NCBI GenBank assembly: GCA_020248665.1
Contig: JADCHE010000043.1
Span: 24,116 to 88,115, forward strand
Length of the DNA: 64,000 nucleotides
Direction of reading: 5' to 3'
From: Burkholderiales bacterium
GTDB taxonomy: Bacteria; Pseudomonadota; Gammaproteobacteria; Burkholderiales; Burkholderiaceae_E
How positions within the stretch are numbered: the first letter of the stretch is position 1; each line of letters opens with the position of its first letter. The notes beneath the pieces were generated by a model, which ran no database searches, was not told where the DNA came from, and worked only from the letters and a program-made list of their open reading frames with translations. Shown here piece by piece: positions 25,629 through 35,697 of this stretch. A program made the position numbers and the translations under genes.

Positions 25629-27461
25629 TCAGGCGGTCGCGGTCGTGTCGCACGCGCGCGGCAGCGCGACGACGAAGCACGCACCCCGCCCCGGGCCTTC
25701 GCTGCTCGCGCTGACGGTGCCCCCGTGCAGCTCGACCAGCTGGCGGACCAGCGACAGGCCGATGCCGAGACCGCCCTGCGCGCGGTCTCGGCTCGACTCG
25801 ACCTGCGTGAACAGCTCGAACACGCGCTCGAGCTGGTCGGGCGGCAGACCGATGCCGGTGTCGCACACGCGCACGCGCACCGCATCCGGGGCGTCCTCCA
25901 CCTCGACCTCGATCTCACCGCCCGGGTCGGTGTACTTCGACGCGTTCGACAGCAGGTTCTCGAAGACCTGGGCGAGCCGCACGCCGTCGGCGAGCACCAC
26001 CGGCGCGGTGTCCGGCAGCCGCAGCCCGAGCCGCTGCCGGCGCTGCTCGATCGCCGGGCGCACCGCCTCGACCGCATCGGCGACCGCGTCGGCGACCGAC
26101 ACCGGCCCGCGGTGCAGCGCGATCTTTCCCTGGGTGATGCGCGACACGTCGAGCAGGTCGTCGACGAGGCGCGTGAGCCGGCGGACCTGCCGGTCGGACA
26201 TCTCGACCGCCAGACGCTGCGGCGTGCCCCCGGGCAGCGTGCGCGAGAGCACGTTCATCGCGTTTCGCAGCGGCACGAGCGGGTTGCGCAGCTCGTGCGC
26301 GAGCATCGCGAGGAACTCGTCCTTGCGACGATCGGCCTCGCGAAGCGCCTCGACCGCGTACTCGCGGGCGTGCTCCTTGTCACGCTGCACGCGGCTCGCC
26401 TCGCGCAGCGACGCGAACAGCGTCGAGACCTGGCGGATCGACGAGCGGCGCTCGGCGATCGGGTCGCCGTCTGCGAGGCCCCGCGCGTCGGTCGCGACCG
26501 CGTCGATCGCCGCCGAGATCCGCCGCCCGAGCGACAGGCTCAGCCCGACGCCCAGTGCGAGCACCACGAGCCCGAACGCGAGCAGCCCGCCGAACGAGCG
26601 CTGCAGCGGCGCGTCGGCCACGCCGACCGGCACCCCGATCGTGACCGTCCAGCCCGAGGGCATGCGCTCCCACGCGGCGAGGACCGCGGCGCCGTCGAGC
26701 GTGACCAGCCTGCGCGTGCCGCGCTCCGGGCTCGCCGCGAGCGCGGCGCGCAGGTCGTCGGTGACCGGGTGGCCGAAGAAACGGGCCGCCTCGCGGCTGC
26801 GCGCGACGATCCGCAGCTGCCGGTCGGCGACCGAGGCGAGCGCACCGTTGCGGTACAGCTGCTCGCCGACGAAGCGCGACAGCACCTCGTAGCTCAGGCC
26901 CGCGGTCAGCACCCACCCGACCCCGCCGCCCCGCATCACCGGCACTGCGACGCCGATCGCGCGCTCGCCGGTGCGCTGGCTCTGGTAGACGTCCGACACC
27001 TGCGGCCGCCCGGTCTCGACGGTCGCGCGGATGTGCGGCAGGTCGATGTGGATCCCCGGCCGCGGCACGAACGGCAGCGCTGCGTTGAGCACGACCGCGC
27101 CGCCGCGGTCGATGACCGCGACGTTGTCCCAGCCGTCGTTGCGCGCGACGAGTTCGCGCGCGTAGGCGTGGAATGCCGCGAGGTCCTGCTCGACCAGGGT
27201 CGGGAACTCGGCGATCCGCTGCAGCTCGCGGATCGAGCCGGCCACCTCGCGGTCGAGCGCGACCGCGAGCGTCGTCGCCATCTGCTGCAGGTCGCGCCGC
27301 GCTTCGGCCTGACCGTTCTGCCAGACCAGGTGCAGCAGCCACAGCGCGAACGCGATCAGCGGCAGCGTCGCGAGCGCCGGCAGCATGACGAGCAGCGTCT
27401 GCAGGCTGATCGTCCTCGATCCCCGCGACGTCGCCTCGCCTTGCTTCGCCCTGCTGCGCAC
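25629..27461 (-). CDS. membrane sensor histidine kinase with periplasmic Cache-like domain
   Basis: A 610-residue kinase from a GTG start. Membrane helices lie at about 22-45 and 300-320 and flank a dCache-like sensor (for example DNVAVIDRGGAVVLNAALPF and IGVAVPVMRGGGVGWVLTAGLS). A HAMP-like linker leads to a HisKA domain with the phospho-acceptor H389 in MLAHELRNPLVPL and an ATPase domain with NLLSNASKYTDPGG, DTGIGLP and GLGIGLSLV. No response regulator gene adjoins it, so its partner is elsewhere. The terminal signature GGTVSASSEGPGRGACF is typical of hybrid-kinase relatives, but no receiver domain is fused. Confidence 0.9.
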   Translation of the reverse strand: MRSRAKQGEATSRGSRTISLQTLLVMLPALATLPLIAFALWLLHLVWQNGQAEARRDLQQMATTLAVALDREVAGSIRELQRIAEFPTLVEQDLAAFHAYARELVARNDGWDNVAVIDRGGAVVLNAALPFVPRPGIHIDLPHIRATVETGRPQVSDVYQSQRTGERAIGVAVPVMRGGGVGWVLTAGLSYEVLSRFVGEQLYRNGALASVADRQLRIVARSREAARFFGHPVTDDLRAALAASPERGTRRLVTLDGAAVLAAWERMPSGWTVTIGVPVGVADAPLQRSFGGLLAFGLVVLALGVGLSLSLGRRISAAIDAVATDARGLADGDPIAERRSSIRQVSTLFASLREASRVQRDKEHAREYAVEALREADRRKDEFLAMLAHELRNPLVPLRNAMNVLSRTLPGGTPQRLAVEMSDRQVRRLTRLVDDLLDVSRITQGKIALHRGPVSVADAVADAVEAVRPAIEQRRQRLGLRLPDTAPVVLADGVRLAQVFENLLSNASKYTDPGGEIEVEVEDAPDAVRVRVCDTGIGLPPDQLERVFELFTQVESSRDRAQGGLGIGLSLVRQLVELHGGTVSASSEGPGRGACFVVALPRACDTTATA

Positions 27462-27532
27462 CGAGCGAGTGTAGTCAAGAAAAGCGCGGGGGCCGTCAGG
27501 GCGAGGGAACGGTCGCCCGTGCGGCGCACGCT

Positions 27533-27576
27533 CCCGGCAACCATGCCGGGACCCCGTGAGCCGGCCCCCGGCTCAC
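27533..27576. repeat. two adjacent hairpins at the 3' end of the GIY-YIG gene
   Basis: Two inverted repeats lie side by side: CCCGGCA/TGCCGGG (27533-27550) and GTGAGCCGG/CCGGCTCAC with a 3-base loop (27556-27576). The second overlaps the stop region of the leftward gene. Neither is followed by a U-tract, so intrinsic termination is doubtful; they may stabilise the mRNA end or block transcription into the kinase gene. Confidence 0.4.
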
Positions 27577-27896
27577 GCTTGCCACACCGCGTAGCCCTCC
27601 GCGCGCAGGCCGAGCGCGAGCTCGACCTCCATCTCGCGCGCCGCCGCGTAGGGCATCGGGTTCGCATACGCGTAGAGATCGGGCAGTAGTCGCAGCCCGT
27701 GCGCGCGCACGAACCGGTTCGCCTTGACACCCGCCTTGTGCCGCGCGAAGCGCAGCTCGGGCGTGAGGCCGGTCATGCCGACGTAGACGCACGGGCGCGC
27801 CGCGTTCCAGTCGGGATTGGCCTGGGCGAACCGACGGTCGTTCATCACGACGTCGTCGAGCAGCACGACGTAGACGTGGTGGCGGTGGCGGGCCAC
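27573..27896 (-). CDS. small GIY-YIG-like protein
   Basis: A 107-residue protein whose VYVVLLDD and, 26 residues later, CVYVGMTGLTPELRFARHKAG resemble the GIY-YIG nuclease core (the YVG strand followed by an Arg helix). The C-terminus is a short helix ending in EGYAVWQA. Stand-alone GIY-YIG domains are widespread, and most have no known role. Nuclease activity cannot be confirmed because the catalytic Glu is not clear. It is followed by two hairpins and preceded by an unknown protein gene. Confidence 0.6.
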   Translation of the reverse strand: MARHRHHVYVVLLDDVVMNDRRFAQANPDWNAARPCVYVGMTGLTPELRFARHKAGVKANRFVRAHGLRLLPDLYAYANPMPYAAAREMEVELALGLRAEGYAVWQA

Positions 27897-27906
27897 GGCC
27901 GCGCGC

Positions 27907-28530
27907 TCAGCGCCCGAGCAGCCCGCGCAGCGCGCCGCTCGCCGCGTCGATCACGCGCCGCCCGGCACCGCCGACGCCGCGCGCCGGGTCGCCGAGGCCG
28001 ACGCCGAGCCTCTCGGCGAGGCCGGCGGCGACGCGCACGGCGGGGTCCTCCGACAGCGAGAAGCGCGGGTCGTCGAGGCGCCCGCCGAGCACGAAGGCGA
28101 GCTCGAGCCCGGCCGCCTCGAGCAGGCAGGGCTGCAGTGCGACGAGGTCGAGGTCGCGCAGCGTCGTGCGCAACTGCGAGTCGCGCATCGACGGAACCGG
28201 CCAGCCTTCGATCGACACCCGACCGTCGTACGCGGGCGAACGTCCGGCAGCGGCCTTCACCTTGTCGTCGAGGCGCAGCCGCGTGCGCGCGTCGGGCGCC
28301 GGCAGCACCAGCCCAAGCGGCGTCGACAGCTCTGGCACGACGACCACACGCCGCGCGGCCAGCGTCTCCCGTGCCGGCCAGCCCCCGGGCGCCGCGACGC
28401 TCAGGCGCTCGATCTCGACGCGGCCGGGCCGGGTCCGCACCGCCACGATCGCGGCCACGCGGACGGTGCGCGTGCACGCGGGGATCTCGCGCGATCGCGA
28501 GGCGACGGCGGGACGGTCGGACTCGGACAT
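27907..28530 (-). CDS. hypothetical protein (207 residues)
   Basis: A 207-residue open frame with balanced composition and protein-like segments (YDGRVSIEGWPVPSMRDSQ, LRDLDLVALQPCLLEAAG), in contrast to the Arg/Pro-rich frames around it. No signal peptide or membrane helix is seen. The alternating beta-strand pattern recalls the ends of AsmA/DUF748-type envelope proteins, but the resemblance is too weak to name. The final 30 residues are Gly/Ala-rich. The gene lies 11 bp upstream of the GIY-YIG-like gene. Function unknown. Confidence 0.5.
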   Translation of the reverse strand: MSESDRPAVASRSREIPACTRTVRVAAIVAVRTRPGRVEIERLSVAAPGGWPARETLAARRVVVVPELSTPLGLVLPAPDARTRLRLDDKVKAAAGRSPAYDGRVSIEGWPVPSMRDSQLRTTLRDLDLVALQPCLLEAAGLELAFVLGGRLDDPRFSLSEDPAVRVAAGLAERLGVGLGDPARGVGGAGRRVIDAASGALRGLLGR

Positions 28531-28590
28531 CGGTCGCGACGATCGGGGGACGCACCGCGCAGTGGCACCACGCGGCGCGCCGGGCTCATC

Positions 28591-30255
<1,665 letters not shown>

Positions 30256-30363
30256 CGTGGCGTGCTCGGTCGGATCGGGGGTCGGAGCGCATTGTACCGG
30301 GCGGCGTGCGTGCGGCCGCGCGACGGCGGGCCCGCCGCGCGGGGTCCGGCGCGCCAGCGCGCG

Positions 30364-32154
30364 TCAGGACTCGTCCCAGTCCTTCCAGTCGATGCCGAAG
30401 CGTTCCCGGTAGCGGTTGACCGCGCTGCCGACGGTCTCCTCGTAGTGCCCGGCGTCGAAGCGGCCGGACAGCCCCAGGTGCACGAGCCGGTCCTTGACCG
30501 GGCCCTTGAGCCCGGCGAAGTGCAGCTCGACGCCCGCGCGCTGAAGCGCTGCGTCGAGCTCGACGAGCACGTCGGCCGCGGTCACGTCGACGTCCACGAT
30601 CGCGTCGGCGGCGACCAGCACCATCCGGACCCCCGGCCCGGCCCGGGCGACCTCGGCGAGGACCTCGTCGTGGAACAGCTCGGCGTTGGCGAAGAACAGC
30701 GGCGCGTCCCAGCGGAAGATCACCAGCCCCGGCACCGCGCGGCCCTCGGGGTGGCGCGAGGCGTCGTGGTAGCCCTTGCGGCCGTCGACGCGCACCAGCG
30801 TGGCGCGGTACGGGTGCCACGCCTTGCGGACGACCACCGCCATCGACAGCACGATCGCCAGCCCGATCCCCTCGATGACGCCAACCAGCGCGACGCCGAG
30901 AAAGCTCGCGAGCGACAGCAGGCACTCGATGCGCCGCTGCCGCCACAGCGCGAACATGCCCCGCACATCGGCGAAGCTCAGGCATGCGGCGATGACCACA
31001 GCCGCGAGCGCGGCCTGCGGCAGGTCCTGCAGCAGCGCGGGCGCGAGGAGCAGCAACGCGACGATCGTCGCGGCGCCCACCAGGCCGGTCAGCTGCGTGC
31101 GCGAGCCGGCAGCCTCGGCGACCGGCGTGCGCGACGCGCTGCTGCTCACCGGGAAGCCCTGCAGCAGGCCGGTGGCGAGGTTCGCCGCGCCGAGCGCGAG
31201 CATCTCGCGGTTCGGGTCGGCGCGGTAGCCGCCGCGCGCGGCGAGCGCGCGCGACAGCACGCTGGTGTCGGCGAAGGACAGCAATGCGATCGCGATCGCG
31301 CCGGGCGCGAGCTGCGCGAGATCGCGCCAACCGACCCAGGGCACGCGCAGCGCGGGCAGCCCCTGCGGCAACGGCCCGAGCACCGCGAGCCCAAGCGCCG
31401 ACAGCTCGAGCGCGGCCGACGCGAGCGTCGCGCCCGCCACCGCGATCAGCACGCCCGGCCAGCGCGGCAGGAACCGGCGCGTCGCGAGGACGACCGCGAG
31501 CGCGGCACCACCGACCGCGAGCGCCAGGCCGTCGACCTCGCGCTCGACGACGCCGCGCACGAGCCCGGCGACACGGCCGAACAGCGTGTCCGCGTCGACC
31601 TCGACGCCGAGCAGCTTCGGCAGCTGCCCGACCATCACGGTCAGCGCGATCGCGTTGAGGAAGCCGATGCGGATCGGCTTGGAGAACAGGTCCGCGAGCC
31701 CCCCGAGCCGCGCCAGGCCGAAGGCAAGCTGGCACGCGCCGGTCAGCAGCGCAAGCGCGCCGGCGAGCGCGACCGCACGCTCGACGCTGCCGGCGGCGAG
31801 CGGCAGCACCGTCGCGGCGATCACCGCGGCGAAGGTCGAGTCGGGTCCGAGCACCATGATCCGGGAGGGGCCGAGCAGCGCGTAGACCGCGAGCGGCACG
31901 ATCGTCGCGTACAGCCCGTGGATCGCCGGCAGGCCCGAGGCGACCGCGTAGCCCATGCCGACGGGGATCAGCACCGCGGTCAGCGCCAGGCCGGCGAGCA
32001 CGTCGTGCGGGAGCCACTCGCGCCGATAGCCGCGCAGCATCTCGAGGCCGGGCAGGCCGCCCCGCGCGGCGCCGGGCGCCGGGCGCGCGGGATCGGGCGG
32101 CGGCACGGCGGCGCGTGCGTCGGGGGGCGGTCCGGTCGGGTCGGGCGTGGTCAT
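30364..32154 (-). CDS. SulP family inorganic anion transporter with STAS domain
   Basis: A 596-residue secondary transporter. After a proline-rich cytoplasmic start it shows LAGLALTAVLIPVGMGYAVASGLP, GLYATIVPLAVYALLGPSRI and VSSSASRTPVAEAAGSRTQLTG, the classical SulP signatures, within about 11 to 14 helices. The C-terminal STAS domain (about 460-575) has VDVTAADVLVELDAAL in the anti-sigma-antagonist fold. Bacterial SulP proteins carry sulfate, bicarbonate or C4-dicarboxylates. The substrate cannot be told, and no carbonic anhydrase or cysteine gene is adjacent. Confidence 0.93.
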   Translation of the reverse strand: MTTPDPTGPPPDARAAVPPPDPARPAPGAARGGLPGLEMLRGYRREWLPHDVLAGLALTAVLIPVGMGYAVASGLPAIHGLYATIVPLAVYALLGPSRIMVLGPDSTFAAVIAATVLPLAAGSVERAVALAGALALLTGACQLAFGLARLGGLADLFSKPIRIGFLNAIALTVMVGQLPKLLGVEVDADTLFGRVAGLVRGVVEREVDGLALAVGGAALAVVLATRRFLPRWPGVLIAVAGATLASAALELSALGLAVLGPLPQGLPALRVPWVGWRDLAQLAPGAIAIALLSFADTSVLSRALAARGGYRADPNREMLALGAANLATGLLQGFPVSSSASRTPVAEAAGSRTQLTGLVGAATIVALLLLAPALLQDLPQAALAAVVIAACLSFADVRGMFALWRQRRIECLLSLASFLGVALVGVIEGIGLAIVLSMAVVVRKAWHPYRATLVRVDGRKGYHDASRHPEGRAVPGLVIFRWDAPLFFANAELFHDEVLAEVARAGPGVRMVLVAADAIVDVDVTAADVLVELDAALQRAGVELHFAGLKGPVKDRLVHLGLSGRFDAGHYEETVGSAVNRYRERFGIDWKDWDES

Positions 32155-32261
32155 CGGCGGCGGGGCGAGCCGCCAGTGTGCCGCAACCGGCCACGCCGAT
32201 CCGCCCGCCCGCGCGCGGCGCGGTTAGCATCGGGACTCGCCGAACCGAGGAGGAGACCCCG

Positions 32262-32681
32262 ATGAACGCACCGACCCCGCCGCGCGACGCCGCGACCGAC
32301 CCCGCCGCGCCGATGCGCTTCGCCGTGAGCCACGCGAGCCCCGAGGCGTTCGTCGCCGACGGCCTGCGTCCGTACTTCGAGTACCGCGACCTCGGCATCC
32401 GCGCCTCGACCGGCGGCGCCGCCGTGATGCACGTGATCCGCGCGCGCGGGGGCCACCAGGCGACCGGCGAGTGGCACCGCCACGCGGTGCAGCTGCAGCT
32501 GGTCTACGTGCTGCGGGGCTGGGTGCGCTTCGAGTACGAGGGGGTCGGCGAGGTGCGGCTGGAGGCCGGCTCCTGCGTGCACCAGCCGCCGGGCATCCGC
32601 CACCGCGAGATCGAGCACTCGGCCGACCTCGAGCTGATCGAGCTCGTGCTGCCGGCCGACTTCGAGACCACGCCCGCCTGA
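32262..32681 (+). CDS. cupin-domain protein
   Basis: A 139-residue cupin. Motif 1 contains GEWHRHAVQLQLVYVLRGWVRFEY and motif 2 contains EAGSCVHQPPGIRHREIEHS. Together they supply His residues for a metal site (WHRH and the RHRE region). AGGAGGAG precedes the ATG at ideal spacing. It is followed after 14 bases by an enoyl-CoA hydratase gene with its own strong ribosome site, so the pair is probably an operon. Function unknown. Confidence 0.85.
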   Translation: MNAPTPPRDAATDPAAPMRFAVSHASPEAFVADGLRPYFEYRDLGIRASTGGAAVMHVIRARGGHQATGEWHRHAVQLQLVYVLRGWVRFEYEGVGEVRLEAGSCVHQPPGIRHREIEHSADLELIELVLPADFETTPA

Positions 32682-32695
32682 GCCCGGAGGCCACG

Positions 32696-33484
32696 ATGGA
32701 GTGCGTGACCACGGAACGGCGAGGGCGCGTCGCGATCGTCCGCCTCGACCGCGGCGACGGGCGCAACGCGCTGTCGCTGGAGGCCTGCCGCCAGCTGACC
32801 CGCGCGGCGCGCGCCTTCGACGACGACCCCGACGTGTCGGCGGTCGTGCTGACCGGCACCGCCGGTGTCTTCAGCGTCGGGGCCGACCTGAAGGACGAGG
32901 AGCTGCGGCGCTCGCGCGAGGCGCGGCTCGCCGAGCGCCGGCTCGCGATGCAGACCGGCGGCCGGATGTGCCGCGCGTGGGCCGAGATCGAGGCGATGAC
33001 CATCGTCGCGATCGAGGGCTGGTGCATCGGCGGCGGCGCCGCGCTGTCGGTCGCCTGCGACCTGCGCGTCGCCGGCGAGGGCGCGACCTTCTACGTGCCC
33101 GAGATCGAGCGCGGCATGAACCTGTCGTGGAATGCGGTGCCGCGCATCGCGCATCTGGTGGGCCCCGCGCGCGCCAAGCGCATCGCGGTGCTCGCGGAGA
33201 AGCTCGACGCCGCGGGCGCGCTCGACTGGGGGCTGGTCGACCGCGTCGCGCCGCGCGGCGGCGCGCTCGAGGCCGCGCTCGAGTTCGCCGAGCGGGCGGC
33301 GAGCCTGCCGCCGGTGCAGCTGCGGATGATCAAGCAGGCGGTGGACGCCGCGGTCGGCGCGCTCGACCGCTCGACGAGCCACGCCGACTTCGACCAGTTC
33401 GCGCTCGCGGCACAGTCGGGCGACTACGCCGAGGGCATGACGTCGTTCCTCGAGCGGCGCCCGCCGAAGTACACCGGCGCCTGA
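32696..33484 (+). CDS. enoyl-CoA hydratase/isomerase (crotonase) family protein
   Basis: A 262-residue crotonase-fold enzyme acting on acyl-CoA thioesters. The oxyanion-hole residues are in FSVGADLKDEE and WCIGGGAALSVACDLRVAG. The second catalytic region reads PEIERGMNLSWNAVPRIAHLVG, a form also seen in the leftward crotonase at 56.6-57.4 kb, with Glu at the usual position. The C-terminus SFLERRPPKYTGA is typical. CGGAGG precedes the ATG. Immediately after it lie gene remnants rather than further pathway genes. Confidence 0.92.
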   Translation: MECVTTERRGRVAIVRLDRGDGRNALSLEACRQLTRAARAFDDDPDVSAVVLTGTAGVFSVGADLKDEELRRSREARLAERRLAMQTGGRMCRAWAEIEAMTIVAIEGWCIGGGAALSVACDLRVAGEGATFYVPEIERGMNLSWNAVPRIAHLVGPARAKRIAVLAEKLDAAGALDWGLVDRVAPRGGALEAALEFAERAASLPPVQLRMIKQAVDAAVGALDRSTSHADFDQFALAAQSGDYAEGMTSFLERRPPKYTGA

Positions 33485-33551
33485 CCCGGTGGCCGGCCCG
33501 GTCCGTCGGGCCCGCGCCGCCGACCCGCGGCGACCGCGGCGACCGCGCGGC

Positions 33552-33833
33552 GGGCGGTGACTTCGAGAGCGCCTCGAGCGCGATCATCGCACCGGCCCCC
33601 GGACGGTTCTCCACGGTCACCGGCTGGTTCACCTTCGTCGCCAGGAACTCGCCGTACTGGCGGGCGTAGGCGTCGGTGAGCCCGCCGGGCGGGAATCCGA
33701 CGAAGATCCGGATCGGCTTGCTCGGCCAGCCGGCTGCGCCTTGCGCGCGGGCGGCGAACGGCAGCGGCGAGGCGCGGCGGGAACACGTCCCAGCGGACGA
33801 CCGGGCCGCACGGATGGGCCGCGGGGCTCGCAC
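33552..33833 (-). pseudogene. truncated Bug-family receptor gene
   Basis: About 64 residues of a TctC/Bug receptor N-terminal region can be read: GWPSKPIRIFVGFPPGGLTDAY... continuing to VTVENRPGAGAMIALEALSKSPP. The frame upstream resembles the tail of a signal peptide (PLPFAARAQG). Directly after KSPP, where the family continues with DGYTL, the similarity ends and a GC-rich junk frame runs on into the crotonase gene. At least 70 percent of the receptor is missing. It abuts the broken aldo/keto reductase gene. Confidence 0.75.
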
Positions 33834-34547
33834 TCAGGCCGTCGCGAGCGGCACCTTGCGCGCCGGCGGAGGGAACGCGCGGTCGAGCGCGGCGAGCTGC
33901 TCGACCGACAGCCGCAGCGCCGCGGTCGCGACGTTCTCCTCGACGCGCGCGACCGAGGCGGTCTTGGGAATCGCGATGACGCCCGCGCCGTGCGGGCCCG
34001 GCGCGAGCAGCCACTCGAGCGCGACCTGCGCGGGCGTCGCGCCGAGTTCGCGCGCGATCGGTGCGAGCGCAGGGTGCTCGACGAGCCGTCCCTCGTCGAG
34101 CGGGCAGTAGGCCATCGCCGGCACCGCCCGCGCGCCCATCCACGGGAAGAGGTCGAAGGCCGCACCGCGCCGCGACAGCGCGTAGCAGACCTGGTTCGTC
34201 GCGCAACGTGCGCCGCCGGGCAGCGCGGCGAGCTCGCGCATCCCGTCGACGTCGAAGTTGGAGACGCCCCACGCGCCGATCTTGCCCTGCGCGACGAGTC
34301 GCTCGAACGCCTCGACCGTGGCGGCGAGCGGATGTCGGCCCGGCCAGTGCAGCAGGCAGAGGTCGATGCGCTCGCGCCGCAACCGCCTCAGGCTGCGCTC
34401 GCACGCGGGGACCGTCCCGGCGGCCGATGCGTTCGACGGCAGCACCTCGAGACGACGAACGGACGGTCGCCGAGGCCGGCGATCGCTTCGCCGACGACCC
34501 TCTCCGCGCCGCCGTCGGCGTACATCTCGGCGGTGTCGACCAGCGCA
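33834..34547 (-). pseudogene. frameshifted, N-terminally truncated aldo/keto reductase gene
   Basis: The homology begins inside the family at ALVDTAEMYADGGAERVVGEA and runs to RPFVVSR, then a one-base loss near 34445 moves it to another frame as VLPSNASAAGTVPACERSL. From there it is intact: RIDLCLLHWPGRHPL, IGAWGVSNFDVDGM, AYCPLDEGRL and GVIAIPKTASVARVEEN, ending at 33834. In the break, the Lys codon of the usual VSKVLPSN has only two bases. The first 40 or so residues, including the start of the barrel, are missing where the sequence meets an SDR fragment. Confidence 0.8.
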
Positions 34548-34549
34548 CG

Positions 34550-34636
34550 GTGACGGCGCTCGCGACGGGCGCGCTGCCGTTCGCGACCGGCGAGGCGGTG
34601 CACGTCGACGGCGGGCTGCATGTCGCGCGGCTGTAG
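34550..34636 (+). pseudogene. C-terminal fragment of a short-chain dehydrogenase (SDR)
   Basis: Twenty-eight codons, VTALATGALPFATGEAVHVDG followed by GLHVARL and a stop, match the invariant end of SDR proteins (TGEVxxVDGGLH). Nothing of the Rossmann fold precedes it: the sequence upstream is the opposite-strand aldo/keto reductase remnant. It marks a deletion junction between two oppositely oriented genes. Confidence 0.6.
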
Positions 34637-34761
34637 GGGGGCCTCGGGTGCAGCTGGAGCGAGCGTGCAGCAGCCGGAGCCGGGGATGCGGCCGCCGGGG
34701 CGTGGACGATGCCGCTCGGGCGCGCGCCGGACGGCCGCCGCGGCGGGCCCGGAGCCGCCGG

Positions 34762-35667
34762 TCAGCCGCGCGGCACGATCCGCGCGCCGGTCAGCTGCTC
34801 CTGTGCCTCGACGAGCGAGGGCACGAACTTGCGGCCGTGGCCGAGTGCGCTCGCGAGCGCGAGCGACTGGTGGACCGCCTCGCCGACGACCGTCGGGATC
34901 GACAGCCCTTCGGCCAGGTGCGTGTAGTAGCGGACGTCCTTGCGAGCGTTGTCGAGCTCGAACCTGAGCCCGGCCAGGTCGCCCGTCAGCGTCTTGGCCA
35001 TCGCCTGGAACAGGCCCGAGTTCACCGCGCCGGCCGACACCAGCTCGACCAGCTTGCGCGGGTCGATGCCGGCCCGCTGGCCGACCGCGAAGGCCTCGGC
35101 GGTCGCGGTGCAGATCGCCTGCGCGATGAAGTTGTTCAGCAGCTTGACGATGTGGCCCGCGCCCGGGCCGCCGACGTGGAAGACGTTCTCGGCGAACGCG
35201 CGGATCACCGGGTCGAGCTTCGCGAAGGTCGCCTCGTCGGCACCGATCATCACGTTGAGCCGACCCTGCTCGGCCTCGACCGGCGTGCGCGCGAGCGGCG
35301 CGTCGACGAAGGTCGCGCCGACCGCGGCGGCCATGCTGCGCAGCTTCGCGGTCGAGTCCGGCTCGCTGGTCGAGCAGTCGACGATCGTCAGACCCCGGCG
35401 CTTCGTCGACAGCAGGCCGTCGGCGCCGGCGGCCACCGCCTCGACCTGCGGCGAGCCGGTGACGCAGATGAACACGATGCTCGACTGCTCGGCGAGCGCG
35501 GCCGGGCTCGGCGCCTCAGTGGCGCCGGCGGCGAGCAGGTCGGCGACGCGCTCGCGGTTGCGGTGCACCGTGATCGCGACCGGGTGGCCCTTGGCCAGCA
35601 GGTTCTTCGCCATGCCGTGGCCCATCAGGCCGGATGCGCCGATGAACCCGATGCGTTCACCGCTCAT
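34762..35667 (-). CDS. NAD(P)-dependent beta-hydroxyacid dehydrogenase
   Basis: A 301-residue protein of the 3-hydroxyisobutyrate / tartronate semialdehyde reductase family. The cofactor loop is IGFIGASGLMGHGMAKNLL, a slight variant of the usual GLGxMG. The substrate signature is FVDAPLARTPVEAEQG, and the catalytic Lys lies in GAGHIVKLLNNF (about K170). The C-terminal dimerisation helices follow. The reduced or oxidised acid is unknown. It stands alone on the minus strand between MltB and the remnant region. Confidence 0.92.
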   Translation of the reverse strand: MSGERIGFIGASGLMGHGMAKNLLAKGHPVAITVHRNRERVADLLAAGATEAPSPAALAEQSSIVFICVTGSPQVEAVAAGADGLLSTKRRGLTIVDCSTSEPDSTAKLRSMAAAVGATFVDAPLARTPVEAEQGRLNVMIGADEATFAKLDPVIRAFAENVFHVGGPGAGHIVKLLNNFIAQAICTATAEAFAVGQRAGIDPRKLVELVSAGAVNSGLFQAMAKTLTGDLAGLRFELDNARKDVRYYTHLAEGLSIPTVVGEAVHQSLALASALGHGRKFVPSLVEAQEQLTGARIVPRG

Positions 35668-35697
35668 GCCCCTCTCCTTCGCTGTCGGTCGCGCATG

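Noticed and set aside
27462..27480. TTGACT before the histidine kinase start as a -35 box
   Set aside because: It is only about 12 bases from the GTG start, leaving no room for a -10 box and leader.
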